A stretch of DNA of 5,963 nucleotides from CALXOJ01 sp034120015 (GCA_034120015.1 JAXEIF010000013.1:1-5963), one strand, 5' to 3'. Shown: positions 1-5,709, numbered from the stretch's first letter. Notes: a model not told the origin generated them from the sequence alone. Numbers and translations: made by a program.

Positions 1-56
1 GCCGTGGACGCAGCAACAAAAGCAGCCGTGGACGCAGCAACAAAAGCAGCCGTGGA
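1..56 (+). repeat. 24-bp in-frame tandem repeat
   Basis: Two identical 24-base units (1-24 and 25-48) are followed by the first 8 bases of a third (gccgtgga, 49-56). Each unit encodes A-V-D-A-A-T-K-A. The array may continue to the left of the window. Because the unit is a multiple of three, copy-number change would lengthen or shorten the protein without breaking the frame. Confidence 0.9.
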
Positions 57-234
57 GAATACAAAAGTGGCATCAGAAATAGCTGTAAAAGTAGCTGTCG
101 AAGAAAAGACTAAAGATATTATAAATGCAGAAAGATCAAAAAAAGAGGCAATACGCGGTCTGAAAATCGTCTTACCAGGGCTTGCCATGCTGCCGTTACT
201 TTTTGTGTTATTACTATGGATTTACGATAGGTAA
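1..234 (+). CDS. Repeat-rich helical protein with C-terminal membrane anchor (5' end outside the window)
   Basis: The reading frame is open to the left edge and ends at TAA 232-234. GTG codons at 4, 28 and 52 lie inside tandem repeats and no ribosome binding site is visible, so the true start is probably upstream. The visible part (about 77 aa) has three zones. First come two copies of an 8-residue unit (A-V-D-A-A-T-K-A) and part of a third. Then comes a charged, probably helical linker (V-A-S-E-I-A-V-K-V-A-V-E-E-K, then Lys/Glu-rich). Last is a hydrophobic segment of about 20 residues (K-I-V-L-P-G-L-A-M-L-P to L-L-L-W-I-Y) ending in D-R. This looks like a tail-anchored or C-terminally membrane-bound helical rod. 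The layout recalls Borrelia Bdr proteins (repeats plus a C-terminal membrane segment), but their KID motif is absent, so this is only an analogy. Function unknown. Confidence 0.7.
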   Translation, partial: AVDAATKAAVDAATKAAVENTKVASEIAVKVAVEEKTKDIINAERSKKEAIRGLKIVLPGLAMLPLLFVLLLWIYDR

Positions 235-243
235 TTTGAGTTT

Positions 244-291
244 GCGACAACAAAAGCGGCTGTGGAAGCGACAACAGTCGAAACGGCCGAG
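244..291 (+). repeat. Two degenerate copies of the 24-bp repeat in the spacer before the parA group
   Basis: Ten bases after the stop codon at 232-234 the same repeat returns with the same 24-base period. GCGACAACA occurs at 244-252 and again at 268-276. The unit 244-267 matches the coding unit 10-33 at 19 of 24 positions; 268-291 is more decayed. The copies are in the same reading frame as the upstream gene (A-T-T-K-A-A-V-E-A-T-T-V-E) but are separated from it by the stop and have no start of their own with a ribosome binding site. They may be a remnant of a longer or duplicated repeat gene, or a DNA element in its own right. Confidence 0.8.
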
Positions 292-305
292 GAAACTATG
301 ATTAT

Positions 306-310
306 GGAGG
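306..310 (+). promoter_or_regulatory. Ribosome binding site fixing the start of the 59-aa gene
   Basis: GGAGG lies 5 bases before ATG 316. The frame stays open upstream to GTG 262, with ATG codons at 298 and 304, but none of these has a comparable site in front. Longer starts would also translate the degenerate repeat 244-291. ATG 316 is therefore preferred. Confidence 0.8.
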
Positions 311-315
311 TTTTT

Positions 316-495
316 ATGACACAGGATGGAAAAACAGTTTTGGTTTTTAAAGATTTTTTGTTCCCGAAAGTAGCGGCGTCGATGTCGGCAGATGAGCTGA
401 AGCGCTACTTTTTACGCAAATGCCGGCAGCAGGGTTGGGAGCCGACTCAGGATAAATTCGAATCGGTATGTGCCAATTTGGAGAGTGATTTATGA
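316..495 (+). CDS. Small unknown protein translationally coupled to ParA (59 aa)
   Basis: A 59-aa protein that I do not recognise. A short likely beta strand (K-T-V-L-V-F, about residues 6-11) is followed by a probable amphipathic helix (S-A-D-E-L-K-R-Y-F-L-R-K, about 24-35) and a short tail with Q-G-W-E-P. It has two cysteines (36 and 52) and no signal peptide or membrane segment, so it should be cytoplasmic. Its stop TGA (493-495) overlaps the ATG of the ParA gene (492-494) as ATGA, which implies translational coupling and fixed stoichiometry with ParA. Its place directly before parA suggests a partner or regulator of the ATPase, but no DNA-binding motif is obvious. The start rests on the strong ribosome binding site at 306-310. 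Confidence 0.75.
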   Translation: MTQDGKTVLVFKDFLFPKVAASMSADELKRYFLRKCRQQGWEPTQDKFESVCANLESDL

Positions 496-1274
496 AACTG
501 TATGTTGTGGCCAATCAGAAAGGAGGCGTCGGAAAGACAACTGTTTGCGGAAATCTGGCTGCCGAATTTGCCGGCCGGGGAATGAAAACTCTGATGATTG
601 ACGCCGATCCGCAGGGTTCTCTTTCCGGGTGGTTTCGGATTCATCCGGACAAAGAGTTTGTCGATATTTTGGATGATGAAATTGATCCGCAGGATGTCAT
701 CCGATCCGTGCCCGATAAAGAGAATTTGTATATTTTACCGACATCTCCGAAAGGGAACCGGTTAAGAGAATTTGCCGAAACGGCTCTTGTCGGTAAGCCG
801 TTTATTTTTCTGGATGTTAAAGACTGGCTGAAAAGCCGTTTCGATGTTGTACTGTATGATTTATCGCCGTCATCATCTTTGCTGGAAAAGCACATATTGG
901 CATCGGCAGATGAGATTGTTATTGTCACGAAAGCGGAATATTTCTCAATCGAAGGGTTGGAAAAACTGATCGGGTTTTTCCGGAAAACGTTAAAAACGCT
1001 GCGGTCAAAAGCGGTCATTTCCGCTTTGGTAATCAATGAGATTGACCGGACAATTTCAATGCATAAAAACTATCTGTCTTATTTGACGACGCAGTACAGC
1101 GATCTGCTTTCTGTTCCGTTGTATAAAAATTCCGTATTCAAGTATTCCCAGGATCAAGGTGTTTTTTTCGCAGACCTGGCCAAAAAGGACGATGAAAATT
1201 TGCGGAATATTCGTATGCTGGCAGATGTTTTATGTCATTCATTGATTGACAATGTAATACAGAAAGTTCTATAA
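492..1274 (+). CDS. parA: ParA/Soj-family partition ATPase
   Basis: A 260-aa deviant Walker A ATPase of the ParA/MinD superfamily. Such proteins dimerise on ATP, bind DNA non-specifically and move or space plasmids, chromosome origins or protein cargo over the nucleoid. The N-terminus begins directly with the ATPase fold. K-G-G-V-G-K-T-T at residues 10-17 carries the signature lysine K10 and the catalytic-loop K15. Walker A' is D-A-D-P-Q-G-S at 37-43. Walker B is V-V-L-Y-D-L-S-P at 119-126, where ParA proteins usually have D-x-P-P, so the S125 is mildly unusual. The length suits chromosomal Soj-like or type Ib ParA proteins, and there is no N-terminal helix-turn-helix as in type Ia. It starts within the stop of the 59-aa gene (ATGA). 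No ParB follows; the next gene encodes an RHH protein. The family is certain; the cargo is not. Confidence 0.95.
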   Translation: MKLYVVANQKGGVGKTTVCGNLAAEFAGRGMKTLMIDADPQGSLSGWFRIHPDKEFVDILDDEIDPQDVIRSVPDKENLYILPTSPKGNRLREFAETALVGKPFIFLDVKDWLKSRFDVVLYDLSPSSSLLEKHILASADEIVIVTKAEYFSIEGLEKLIGFFRKTLKTLRSKAVISALVINEIDRTISMHKNYLSYLTTQYSDLLSVPLYKNSVFKYSQDQGVFFADLAKKDDENLRNIRMLADVLCHSLIDNVIQKVL

Positions 1275-1275
1275 T
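1246..1275 (+). promoter_or_regulatory. Consensus sigma-70-type promoter for the RHH gene
   Basis: TTGACA (1246-1251) and TATAAT (1270-1275) are both perfect hexamers, separated by 18 bases. They lie in the last codons and stop of parA. Transcription would begin near 1282, giving a leader of about 28 bases that carries AAGGAG (1298-1303) six bases before the ATG at 1310. The RHH gene can therefore be expressed independently of parA, and probably more strongly. Confidence 0.8.
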
Positions 1276-1279
1276 AGAA
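1267..1279. promoter_or_regulatory. Palindrome over the -10 box, candidate RHH operator
   Basis: TTCTAT-A-ATAGAA is a perfect inverted repeat with 6-base arms and a 1-base centre. It covers the TATAAT box exactly. RHH proteins of partition and antitoxin modules commonly bind short palindromes over their own promoter, so this is a natural autorepression site. Part of the symmetry comes from the A/T-rich -10 box itself, so chance cannot be excluded. Confidence 0.5.
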
Positions 1280-1309
1280 TAGAGCACAATAATTTATAAG
1301 GAGCGTTTT

Positions 1310-1543
1310 ATGGCAGCAAAATTCAACAGAAATACGATTGCAAAACAGGTAGAGGTGCAGGCGGATTTATACGGGGAGCCTTCCGGAATGGATAAAAAGG
1401 AAAAGTCGATTATGGTTCGGCTTCCGGAAGAAATGGCCAATAAGTATAAATTGATTTTGGCAAAAATCGGCAGCAATCCGTCGGTGAAAACAAGAGAGTT
1501 GATTTATGAATATATTAACAACTACGAAAGAAAAAGAGATTGA
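1310..1543 (+). CDS. Small ribbon-helix-helix DNA-binding protein, ParG/CopG-like
   Basis: A 77-aa protein with a polar N-terminal tail (about residues 1-30, with R7 and K12) and a C-terminal RHH fold. The strand is K-S-I-M-V-R-L-P (32-39), helix 1 runs about 40-53, the turn is G-S-N-P-S (54-58), and helix 2 is V-K-T-R-E-L-I-Y-E-Y-I (59-69). RHH dimers insert the paired strand into the major groove. Directly after a ParA this matches the type Ib arrangement, in which a protein of about 75 aa (ParG in plasmid TP228) binds the centromere, represses the operon and stimulates the ATPase through its flexible tail. The sequence itself shows only the fold, so an ordinary CopG/Arc-type repressor is possible. 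The start is supported by AAGGAG at 1298-1303. It has its own promoter with a candidate operator. Confidence 0.75.
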   Translation: MAAKFNRNTIAKQVEVQADLYGEPSGMDKKEKSIMVRLPEEMANKYKLILAKIGSNPSVKTRELIYEYINNYERKRD

Positions 1544-1568
1544 ATTCCGGGATGAAATCATTTATAAA
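1540..1568 (+). promoter_or_regulatory. Possible promoter for the two secreted-protein genes
   Basis: TTGAAT (1540-1545, overlapping the stop of the RHH gene) is followed after 17 bases by TATAAA (1563-1568). The -35 box matches consensus at 4 of 6 positions and the -10 at 5 of 6. It would start transcripts near 1575, leaving a leader of about 75 bases that contains the dyad at 1590-1635. An alternative -10, TATAAC at 1574-1579, lacks a good -35. Confidence 0.4.
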
Positions 1569-1589
1569 GAAGTTATAACACATTTTAAA

Positions 1590-1635
1590 GATTTTCCGGT
1601 AAAGAAATATTCGAATTCGGATATTTCGGAAAATC
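1590..1635 (+). promoter_or_regulatory. Long two-part dyad in the leader of the 316-aa protein gene
   Basis: The outer arms GATTTTCCG (1590-1598) and CGGAAAATC (1627-1635) are perfectly complementary over 9 bases. Inside them AAATAT (1605-1610) pairs with ATATTT (1621-1626), and the core CGAATTCG (1612-1619) is itself a palindrome. The only irregularities are a 6-base bulge (1599-1604) and one T/G opposition (1611/1620) that would be a U-G wobble in RNA. It ends 5 bases before the ribosome binding site at 1641-1646. No T-run follows, so it is not a standard terminator on this strand. It could be an RNA hairpin acting on translation or stability, or a protein-binding site. Confidence 0.65.
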
Positions 1636-1650
1636 AAAAAGGGGAGAGAA

Positions 1651-2601
1651 ATGAAAAGAGCGGTTTTGGCATTAAGCGTTTGTTTCCTGCTGGTATCTTT
1701 TACGCCACCGGAAGAGGCAGGTGATATCATTCAGACAACATTTGCAGAAGTCATTAATGTTGAAGATGTTTCGCTTCTGGGGAAAACGGTACAATTTTCG
1801 GCAAGATGGGGACGGGTTTCGCATCCGTCATATGAAGAACTGTTTTATGACGTAAATAATGAGACTTATCCCATTAGCTTACCTAATTTTATCCCGGTAG
1901 TTCTTTACGATGAAAATATGAGAAAAAAGGGATATTTTTGGACAGATGAACCCGATAAATTCCTTTTTTTAAGAGAGCTTACGGAAGGAACAAAAATGAC
2001 GGTTACGGCTTATCGGGTAGTCAAAAAAATCGTAGATCAAGTTTTTCTTTATAATATAGTTACCGATATCAAAGTAATTGAGTCTGAGTCGAAGCAGGAA
2101 GAAAAGATATTAAATACGGACTATGATACAGTTGTTCAGGAAGTATTCAAAGAACCGGATAAATACTTAAATACAAAGATCAGTTTCTCGGCGATATACG
2201 ATGAGGAAATAGAAGAAACAATGACAGAGAGAATTAAGTATGCCAAGTTCAGATTTTTACCCGGGCCCGATGGGACTATTTCGGATGCGGCTTTTTTTTC
2301 TTTTTGGTTTCCGCAGGATGAGCAGCTTGAATCGCTTCTTTCCAAAAAAGAAAAGAAGTCAAATGTCAAAATTACAATCCGAATAAAGAAAGTTCCGATC
2401 GATGATTATAGATACAATAAAGATTTAAGCAGTTGGAGAGCAAATACGTACTTACTTGAAGATAATGACAGAGACATGCTTACTCATCCGATTTACGGCG
2501 GTTGTAAATATGTACCGTACCTGATAGCAGTTGACGGAGTCTCTCAAAATGATATTGAGGGAAAATATAATGGACGAATAAAAGGAAAATTTGTGAAATA
2601 G
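1651..2601 (+). CDS. Secreted protein with two repeated units, function unknown (316 aa)
   Basis: The N-terminus M-K-R plus the hydrophobic core A-V-L-A-L-S-V-C-F-L-L-V is a signal peptide, probably cut after about residue 20. C11 sits in the middle of the core and does not make a convincing lipobox, so a soluble periplasmic or exported protein is likely. The mature part appears to be an internal duplication. Around 31-51 (F-A-E-V-I-N-V-E-D ... G-K-T-V-Q-F-S-A) resembles 161-181 (V-V-Q-E-V-F-K-E-P-D ... N-T-K-I-S-F-S-A). Each is followed by a second strand pair (T-K-M-T-V-T-A-Y, 114-121; V-K-I-T-I-R-I-K, 239-246). Small beta-barrel (OB-like) units are one possible reading, by inference only. 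The start has GGGGAG at 1641-1646, 4 bases before the ATG. The next gene follows after 17 bases. Confidence 0.85.
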   Translation: MKRAVLALSVCFLLVSFTPPEEAGDIIQTTFAEVINVEDVSLLGKTVQFSARWGRVSHPSYEELFYDVNNETYPISLPNFIPVVLYDENMRKKGYFWTDEPDKFLFLRELTEGTKMTVTAYRVVKKIVDQVFLYNIVTDIKVIESESKQEEKILNTDYDTVVQEVFKEPDKYLNTKISFSAIYDEEIEETMTERIKYAKFRFLPGPDGTISDAAFFSFWFPQDEQLESLLSKKEKKSNVKITIRIKKVPIDDYRYNKDLSSWRANTYLLEDNDRDMLTHPIYGGCKYVPYLIAVDGVSQNDIEGKYNGRIKGKFVK

Positions 2602-2618
2602 ATTACAAGGAGAGAGAA

Positions 2619-3209
2619 ATGAAAAGAACCGTTTTTGCATTATTGTCCGTATTGGTATTGGCCGGCTGTTATGAAACAACCACCATGCCCGAAGGTCTGA
2701 CCGCAGACAATTTTTACATCGGAACGTTTACGTTTACCGATTTTGAAGATAAATCGATTCCCGATTTTACTTTTACATTTACCGAAGATCGTTTTAAGGT
2801 CACAGACGGCACCGGAATTACTTATTTCGACACTAAAAATGTTATGAATGTTCGGGACGATATGGGGTTAATAGGATCGGAATTTATAAATTCCAAAAAT
2901 TTTTCTTTTAGCGGAAACAAATGGGTATTCTATTCTTTGGAACCTGTCGAAGAGGGTAAATACGAAAGCGAAATTTCTTTTAAGGCAACAGAAAAAGGAT
3001 TTTCTGTTTATTTGTTCATACGTGAATTTCAAAAGGGATCCGGAGAAATTCTGCAAACAAATCAAATTTGTTTCTCGAATTATGATACCAAATTTATTAA
3101 AGATATGACGGATTCTTCCGATTGGAATGATACTGATAATGTGAAATTTTTTGCATCTTCTAATACATTTACCTGGAACGGGAAAAAATATAAATCAGTC
3201 AGCAAATGA
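2619..3209 (+). CDS. Putative lipoprotein, beta-rich, function unknown (196 aa)
   Basis: A lipoprotein signal is clear: M-K-R, a hydrophobic core, then the lipobox L-A-G-C with the lipidated cysteine at residue 17. The mature protein of 180 residues is rich in aromatic, Thr and Lys residues with alternating hydrophobic positions (F-T-F-T-D-F, F-T-F-T-F-T-E-D), suggesting a small all-beta domain of the kind seen in short surface or periplasmic lipoproteins. I recognise no family. AAGGAG (2607-2612) lies 6 bases before the ATG, and only 17 bases separate it from the previous gene, so the two are probably one transcript ending at the terminator 3217-3246. The sequence around its start closely resembles that of the preceding gene. 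Confidence 0.85.
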   Translation: MKRTVFALLSVLVLAGCYETTTMPEGLTADNFYIGTFTFTDFEDKSIPDFTFTFTEDRFKVTDGTGITYFDTKNVMNVRDDMGLIGSEFINSKNFSFSGNKWVFYSLEPVEEGKYESEISFKATEKGFSVYLFIREFQKGSGEILQTNQICFSNYDTKFIKDMTDSSDWNDTDNVKFFASSNTFTWNGKKYKSVSK

Positions 3210-3216
3210 ACGATTC

Positions 3217-3246
3217 AAGGAGTCGGATTTACCCGACTCCTTTTTT
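3217..3246 (+). terminator. Intrinsic terminator between convergent genes
   Basis: AAGGAGTCGG (3217-3226) pairs perfectly with CCGACTCCTT (3233-3242) around a 6-base loop, and the T-run spans 3241-3246. It lies 7 bases after the stop of the 196-aa lipoprotein gene. From the minus strand the same stem is followed only by TTGAATCG, so it should work poorly for the opposing gene. Confidence 0.92.
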
Positions 3247-3258
3247 AATGCTGTTATT

Positions 3259-5703
3259 TCATTCATTTATTTTCCTGATTTCGATTCTTTTCGTAACTGA
3301 ATTTTTTGACTGATCTTCAAAAGTTACGTATCCGATAACTCCATTTAAAATTGAATTTTCATCCGAAAGATTTTTTTCGGTGATTGCAATCACAATATTT
3401 TTTTCTTCCGGATTTTCAACAACTGAAATATCATGATTATCTTCTGTCACATCCTGTATAAATCCGGTATACACCAATACTTCACTTGTCCAGTTAACTG
3501 TAATACGTCTGACAATCGGAAACACCGGTTCTTTGATCGTTGCCCGACTCTTTCGGATCGTCATTGTTGGCGCGTCAAAATTTATTTTTGAATAGCTTCC
3601 TGTTGTTTTTTTCAAAGTGGGAATCGTCATAACTTCCGACTGATCGGTTCCGGATACGATTGTTTCCGAATAATTTCCTCCGTCCTGATTCTTTCGAATT
3701 TGAAATAATCCGTCCGTTGACGTTGTATAAAAAGATTCCAAGTCATACTGCTGTTTATCGGCACCGGTTAAAAAATCTTCTTTGACTTTGGTAATACAGT
3801 CTGAAAAGTGTTTGTCCAGTTCGGATTTCAGTGTTTCGTAGGCTGATTTTTTTGTTTTTGGATATGTATAAAAGACATGATGATACGATCCTCCGGCACC
3901 TCCTTCTGTACCATGACATTCTCCCAAATCAATAAAATTATTTTTATGAGCACTATCAAAATACAATGTTGTGGTGTATTCATAATACGACAAGTTGTTT
4001 TGATTCTGTCCGTTTGAAAAATAGTTGTAATTGATATTATCCTTACTGAAAGAAAATGATTCAGTTAAGTTGTTAACCAATCTTTTCCATGTATTTTGAG
4101 CAATGCATTTATCTGTTGTTGCAGAACTGCCAAAAACAGCCGTTGCTGCACCGAATCCCAAAAGATCAGCCGCTTTCTTTCTTTCATCAATACCGTTATT
4201 GTCACCTCTCATTGCTCGGCCTTTTTGTCCGCTCCATGAATAATTTACATCCAAATTATTCATGTTCTTTAGTTGATCCAGCAGCTCAGTATCGGTATCT
4301 GTCATTTTCCATTGCTCGGATACGAAAACTCTCTGTCCGTAGTAAAAGTCAACGGAAAACCAATCTGCACAATGAACGGGAACAGTACCGAAAATAAATT
4401 TTTGACCGTTGACGGTTTTAAAGAATTCGACTTCCCAGTCTCCGGAATCGGAGGCGGTGAGTGAATAGTCTTTCAGTTCGATCGATAATCCGGTATTGAG
4501 AGCGTAGTCTGCTTCCAGTTGGTTATCTTTGATGAATTGGACAAGGGTTTCAGGCATGGCCTTTTTGATTCCGACATCGAGTTCGATTTTTTCGAACGGG
4601 GTTGTTTCGATCGGATCGGAATTGATTTGCAGGCGGCCGGCCTGGTATTTTTGGCCGTCAAAGGTTCTGTACAGATCGACGATCCAGGTTTGGGCTTTGG
4701 TTGTCAGGATTGTATATTTGACGGTATCGATAAACAGGCCGTCGTTTTCGGTGTAAACAAGTTCCAGGTTGTTACTGATGATATAGGTTTTGATTTCATC
4801 CGGGATCGGGGTTTCTGTAATCATCGGGACTTCGATGTCAAAGACCGGGTTTTCGAGAGGTCTGGCCGTAATTTCGCTGTAGCCGAAAAGGGAGTCTTCA
4901 CCGTCGATTGTCAGATAAAATTCCACTGTCCATGTTTTGGCAGCGGTGGCAAGAACGGTGTATTTATCGGTATTGATGATCAGTCCGTCATTTTCCGGAT
5001 AAACGATTTTGAGGTTGTTTTTAACGATGTGGTTGATGATTTCATCCGGAAGCGGGGTTTCTTTAAGCATTTCGACGGTCACGGGTTCAAAGGTGAGGTA
5101 CTGGTCGCTGATAACAATTTTGATCGGTTTGGATAGGGCTGTTTTGGTTTCTTTGACCATAATTTCGGCTTCACCGGTTTGATTTCCGGTTTTGAAATAA
5201 CCGTTCTGGGGGTTGTATGTCAGAAGAGGGGAGTCAAACTCATATTCGAAGTCGTAGATGATGTTTTCCGCAGGAATAAAGGTTACGTAGTCGGCGATGC
5301 GGAAAGAGGTGTTGAGTGCAAGGATTTTTGTTGCCGGTAAGATAAAATCGTCTATCATGTCGGCGCAGTTGACGATAACGGTTTTGGACAAGCGGCTGGT
5401 TGTTTCGGTGATTTTAAGAGGGTATTTGCCGGTTTTAAGAGCTTTGACGGTTCTTTCATACTTCGGTGTGACACCGGGGATTTCAACGGTTGTAAACTCG
5501 AGGGAGGTATTGTCGTATTCGATTTTCCATTCCGGTATTGTCATTTTTTCCGGAAGGACGGACAGGTCGAATGCGATTTCTTCGTTCGGCAGCACATTGA
5601 CCTGGTCGACGCAGACAATGGCTGTAATCTCTTTTTTAAACAGCTGCGAAAAATCGCAGGAGATAAAAAAAAGGGCTGTAAAAAGTAAAAGCATCTTTTT
5701 CAT
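3259..5703 (-). CDS. Large modular lipoprotein with three tandem units and a distinct C-terminal domain (814 aa)
   Basis: M-K-K, a hydrophobic core and F-I-S-C place the lipidated cysteine at residue 16; Phe at -3 is a relaxed lipobox of the type accepted in spirochaetes. Residues about 25-113 and 114-200 look like two beta-sandwich (Ig-like) stretches. Residues 205-448 contain three units of about 82 aa sharing P-(D/E) near the start, an N-N/D-N turn, a G-L/D-G-L motif, and W followed by a (V/I)-(E/D)-(F/L) strand (W258, W340, W423). The rest (about 450-814) is a different domain of unknown fold, with C445, C533, C596 and C636, a Gly-rich C-H-G-T-E-G-G-A-G-G segment (596-605) and H608-H609. 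This suggests an anchored stalk presenting a terminal domain at the surface or in the periplasm. Codon use changes near residues 460-480. CTCCTT on the + strand (5710-5715) gives AAGGAG six bases before the ATG. No catalytic family recognised. Confidence 0.9.
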   Translation of the reverse strand: MKKMLLLFTALFFISCDFSQLFKKEITAIVCVDQVNVLPNEEIAFDLSVLPEKMTIPEWKIEYDNTSLEFTTVEIPGVTPKYERTVKALKTGKYPLKITETTSRLSKTVIVNCADMIDDFILPATKILALNTSFRIADYVTFIPAENIIYDFEYEFDSPLLTYNPQNGYFKTGNQTGEAEIMVKETKTALSKPIKIVISDQYLTFEPVTVEMLKETPLPDEIINHIVKNNLKIVYPENDGLIINTDKYTVLATAAKTWTVEFYLTIDGEDSLFGYSEITARPLENPVFDIEVPMITETPIPDEIKTYIISNNLELVYTENDGLFIDTVKYTILTTKAQTWIVDLYRTFDGQKYQAGRLQINSDPIETTPFEKIELDVGIKKAMPETLVQFIKDNQLEADYALNTGLSIELKDYSLTASDSGDWEVEFFKTVNGQKFIFGTVPVHCADWFSVDFYYGQRVFVSEQWKMTDTDTELLDQLKNMNNLDVNYSWSGQKGRAMRGDNNGIDERKKAADLLGFGAATAVFGSSATTDKCIAQNTWKRLVNNLTESFSFSKDNINYNYFSNGQNQNNLSYYEYTTTLYFDSAHKNNFIDLGECHGTEGGAGGSYHHVFYTYPKTKKSAYETLKSELDKHFSDCITKVKEDFLTGADKQQYDLESFYTTSTDGLFQIRKNQDGGNYSETIVSGTDQSEVMTIPTLKKTTGSYSKINFDAPTMTIRKSRATIKEPVFPIVRRITVNWTSEVLVYTGFIQDVTEDNHDISVVENPEEKNIVIAITEKNLSDENSILNGVIGYVTFEDQSKNSVTKRIEIRKINE
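4360..5091 (-). repeat. Three tandem protein repeats of about 82 aa
   Basis: The units start at residues 205, 288 and 370 of the 814-aa lipoprotein, each opening with Phe. Units 1 and 2 are the closest pair (E-T-P-(L/I)-P-D-E-I and (T/P)-E-N-D-G-L-(I/F)-I are nearly identical). Unit 3 is diverged (K-A-M-P-E-T, N-T-G-L-S-I-E-L) but keeps the spacing and the Trp. This points to duplication of a small extracellular domain, with unit 3 splitting earliest or evolving fastest. Confidence 0.85.
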
Positions 5704-5709
5704 ATAAAA

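Noticed and set aside
1..60. CRISPR array
   Set aside because: The 24-base units are directly adjacent with no spacers and are in frame within a coding region.
262..315. GTG 262 as the start of the small protein before ParA
   Set aside because: No ribosome binding site precedes it, and it would add 18 residues of degenerate repeat. ATG 316 has GGAGG at the right distance.
641..1036. 131-codon minus-strand frame inside parA
   Set aside because: ParA motifs on the + strand are unequivocal. The minus frame is Ser-rich shadow sequence without a start signal.
1590..1640. Intrinsic terminator after the RHH gene
   Set aside because: The stem is followed by CAAAAAGGGG on this strand. On the opposite strand only TTTAAAATG follows the stem, and no gene there would end at it.
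1506..1724. 72-codon frame across the RHH stop, the leader dyad and the start of the 316-aa gene
   Set aside because: It overlaps two better-supported genes in another frame and reads through the dyad, with no ribosome binding site.
4519..5136. A 205-codon open frame on the + strand opposite the lipoprotein repeats
   Set aside because: It is antisense to the three tandem units and repeats with them (F-D-V-I-D-D-like pattern). Openness follows from the C-ending codons of the true gene. It has no convincing ribosome binding site.
5297..5707. 136-codon + strand frame opposite the lipoprotein N-terminus
   Set aside because: It is the antisense of the signal peptide and first domain, whose start, lipobox and ribosome binding site are all well formed on the minus strand.
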